Assembly: GCA_017394605.1 (NCBI GenBank)
Contig: JAFPXU010000130.1
Span: 1 to 36,030, forward strand
Origin: Clostridia bacterium
GTDB taxonomy: Bacteria; Bacillota_A; Clostridia; Christensenellales; CAG-138
Direction: 5' to 3'
DNA: 36,030 bases
Shown: positions 35,297-36,030 of the stretch, one piece after another
Numbering within the stretch: position 1 is the stretch's first letter
Layout of the letters: each line of letters opens with the position of its first letter
Position numbers and translations under genes: made by a program
Notes under the pieces: generated by a model
What the model saw: the letters and a program-made list of their open reading frames with translations, nothing else
What the model was told of the DNA's origin: nothing
Database searches by the model: none

Positions 35297-35324
35297 CTTT
35301 CAAACTTAGATCGTCACAATGCAA

Positions 35325-35501
35325 TCAGACATCAATTACTTTACGGCCGTCATAGTAACCGCACTTTTTGCAAACAGCATGGGCTTCCTTGAGCTCATGG
35401 CACTGCGGGCACTCCACAAGGCTGACCTGAGCAAGTTTGGAATTGCTCGCTCTACGGGAATCTCTCTTAGCCTTCGAAGTTTTTCTTTTCGGTACTGCCA
35501 T
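35325..35501 (-). CDS. rpmF: 50S ribosomal protein L32
   Basis: A 58-residue L32. It begins MAVPKRKTSKAKRDSRRA, the invariant family opening, and has a zinc ribbon of Cys31, Cys34, Cys44 and Cys47 (CPQC and CKKC), so it is the zinc-binding (C+) form. GGAGGTG lies about six bases before ATG. It follows the DUF177 gene by 46 bases, the almost universal pairing, and precedes plsX. The zinc-binding form is usual for growth with sufficient zinc; no zinc-free paralogue is in the window. Confidence 0.98.
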   Translation of the reverse strand: MAVPKRKTSKAKRDSRRASNSKLAQVSLVECPQCHELKEAHAVCKKCGYYDGRKVIDV

Positions 35502-35547
35502 TTTTCACACCTCCAATAAATTCTACGAACTATACAATTCTTTCATA

Positions 35548-36012
35548 TTATCGATCAGGATTACAGTTACATGTTTCCACATTCAGGTCACATCCACAAA
35601 CAGGGCACAACCCTTTGCAGTCTTCTTTGCAAAGACTGATTATCGGAAGTGAAAGAAAAATACAGTTTAAAACAGATTCTTTCAAGTCGATCATATTGCC
35701 GGAAAAAATATAACACTCTTCGTCCTCATAATCGGACGCGAATTTCATGTTAACAAATCTCTCGCTATATGGAACCTGAAATGTTTCGTCAAACGGCTTG
35801 TCGCACCTGGCGCATCTCGATTTGAGTACCGTACGGACGGTTCCGTTGACACTCAGCACCTTCCCGTCGTATGAGTAGGAGCAGTGAATCGTTACCGGTT
35901 CGGCAAAAACGATCTCGCGTCCGTAGAACAGCTGCTGCTCAAAATCCTCTGACAGGTCCGCTTCAAACAAATCGCCATTGCGGCGTATCGCGTCATCAAT
36001 CTGCAAAAACAT
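35548..36012 (-). CDS. DUF177/YceD family protein (23S rRNA accumulation protein)
   Basis: A protein of about 154 residues in the DUF177 (YceD) family, encoded before rpmF in most bacteria and needed for normal 23S rRNA levels in plants and E. coli. The core motif is SRCARCDKPFDETFQVPYSERF; the C-terminus is Cys-rich (CKGLCPVCGCDLN, then CNC), a likely metal site as in many Firmicute members. ATG 36012 with GTGGGG seven bases upstream is the likely start; the frame remains open to the window edge, with TTG at 36027 also possible, so an earlier start cannot be excluded. Molecular function is not firmly known. Confidence 0.88.
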   Translation of the reverse strand: MFLQIDDAIRRNGDLFEADLSEDFEQQLFYGREIVFAEPVTIHCSYSYDGKVLSVNGTVRTVLKSRCARCDKPFDETFQVPYSERFVNMKFASDYEDEECYIFSGNMIDLKESVLNCIFLSLPIISLCKEDCKGLCPVCGCDLNVETCNCNPDR

Positions 36013-36030
36013 GTCGAAACCCCACAAACA

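Overview
The window is chromosomal housekeeping DNA from a Gram-positive, Clostridia-type Firmicute. The evidence is the gene order DUF177-rpmF-plsX-acpP-rnc-smc-ftsY-ylxM-ffh-rpsP-khpA-rimM-trmD-rplS-rbgA-rnhB, a dgt-dnaG-sigA block, RNase J, folate-dependent TrmFO, a DUF1846 protein, a YlbF-family protein, and AGGAGG-type ribosome binding sites with many TTG starts. Genus cannot be read from the sequence. All 32 protein genes and both tRNAs lie on the minus strand, so transcription runs from high to low coordinates. There is no insertion sequence, phage, CRISPR array or recognisable defence system. No intergenic stretch exceeds 300 bases; the longest, 24920-25093, holds the rplS promoter and leader.

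Region 36 to 33 kb: DUF177 and rpmF (50S subunit), then plsX and acpP (phospholipid and fatty-acid supply), then rnc. acpP has its own strong promoter embedded in direct and inverted repeats. Region 33 to 25 kb: rnc-smc-ftsY (RNA processing, chromosome organisation, SRP receptor) is followed by ylxM-ffh (SRP) and rpsP-khpA-rimM-trmD (30S subunit and tRNA m1G37). Region 25 to 23 kb: rplS, a terminator, then rbgA and rnhB. Region 23 to 11.6 kb: a promoter precedes a very large two-domain membrane glycosyltransferase, then trmFO, hslV, hslU, a SleB-type wall hydrolase (probable lipoprotein), RNase J, a YlbF-family protein and mltG. Region 11.6 to 8 kb: DUF1846 protein, Xaa-Pro peptidase, efp and an acidic zinc-ribbon protein, closed by a clear terminator. 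Region 7.9 to 0.2 kb: dgt-dnaG-sigA-queA-tgt-tsaE-tsaB-rimI, tightly packed and overlapping, joining DNA priming and the vegetative sigma factor to queuosine and t6A tRNA modification. The left edge holds tRNA-Arg(TCT) behind a consensus promoter and the 5' end of a second tRNA, probably His.

The genes themselves are mostly ordinary. The more interesting signals are regulatory: (1) at ftsY/ylxM, a promoter whose predicted start lies inside the upstream arm of a terminator, so that only read-through transcripts would carry the complete hairpin; (2) two genes (mltG and the DUF1846 gene) lacking a Shine-Dalgarno and having TATACT exactly 7 bases before ATG, suggesting leaderless transcripts; (3) terminators whose U-tract abuts the next gene's ribosome binding site (acpP/rnc, rplS/rbgA); (4) a lipoprotein signal sequence in front of the wall hydrolase with no ATG, GTG or TTG to start it; (5) a repeat-flanked acpP promoter. 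The largest protein (1273 aa) appears to fuse two GT-C glycosyltransferase modules.
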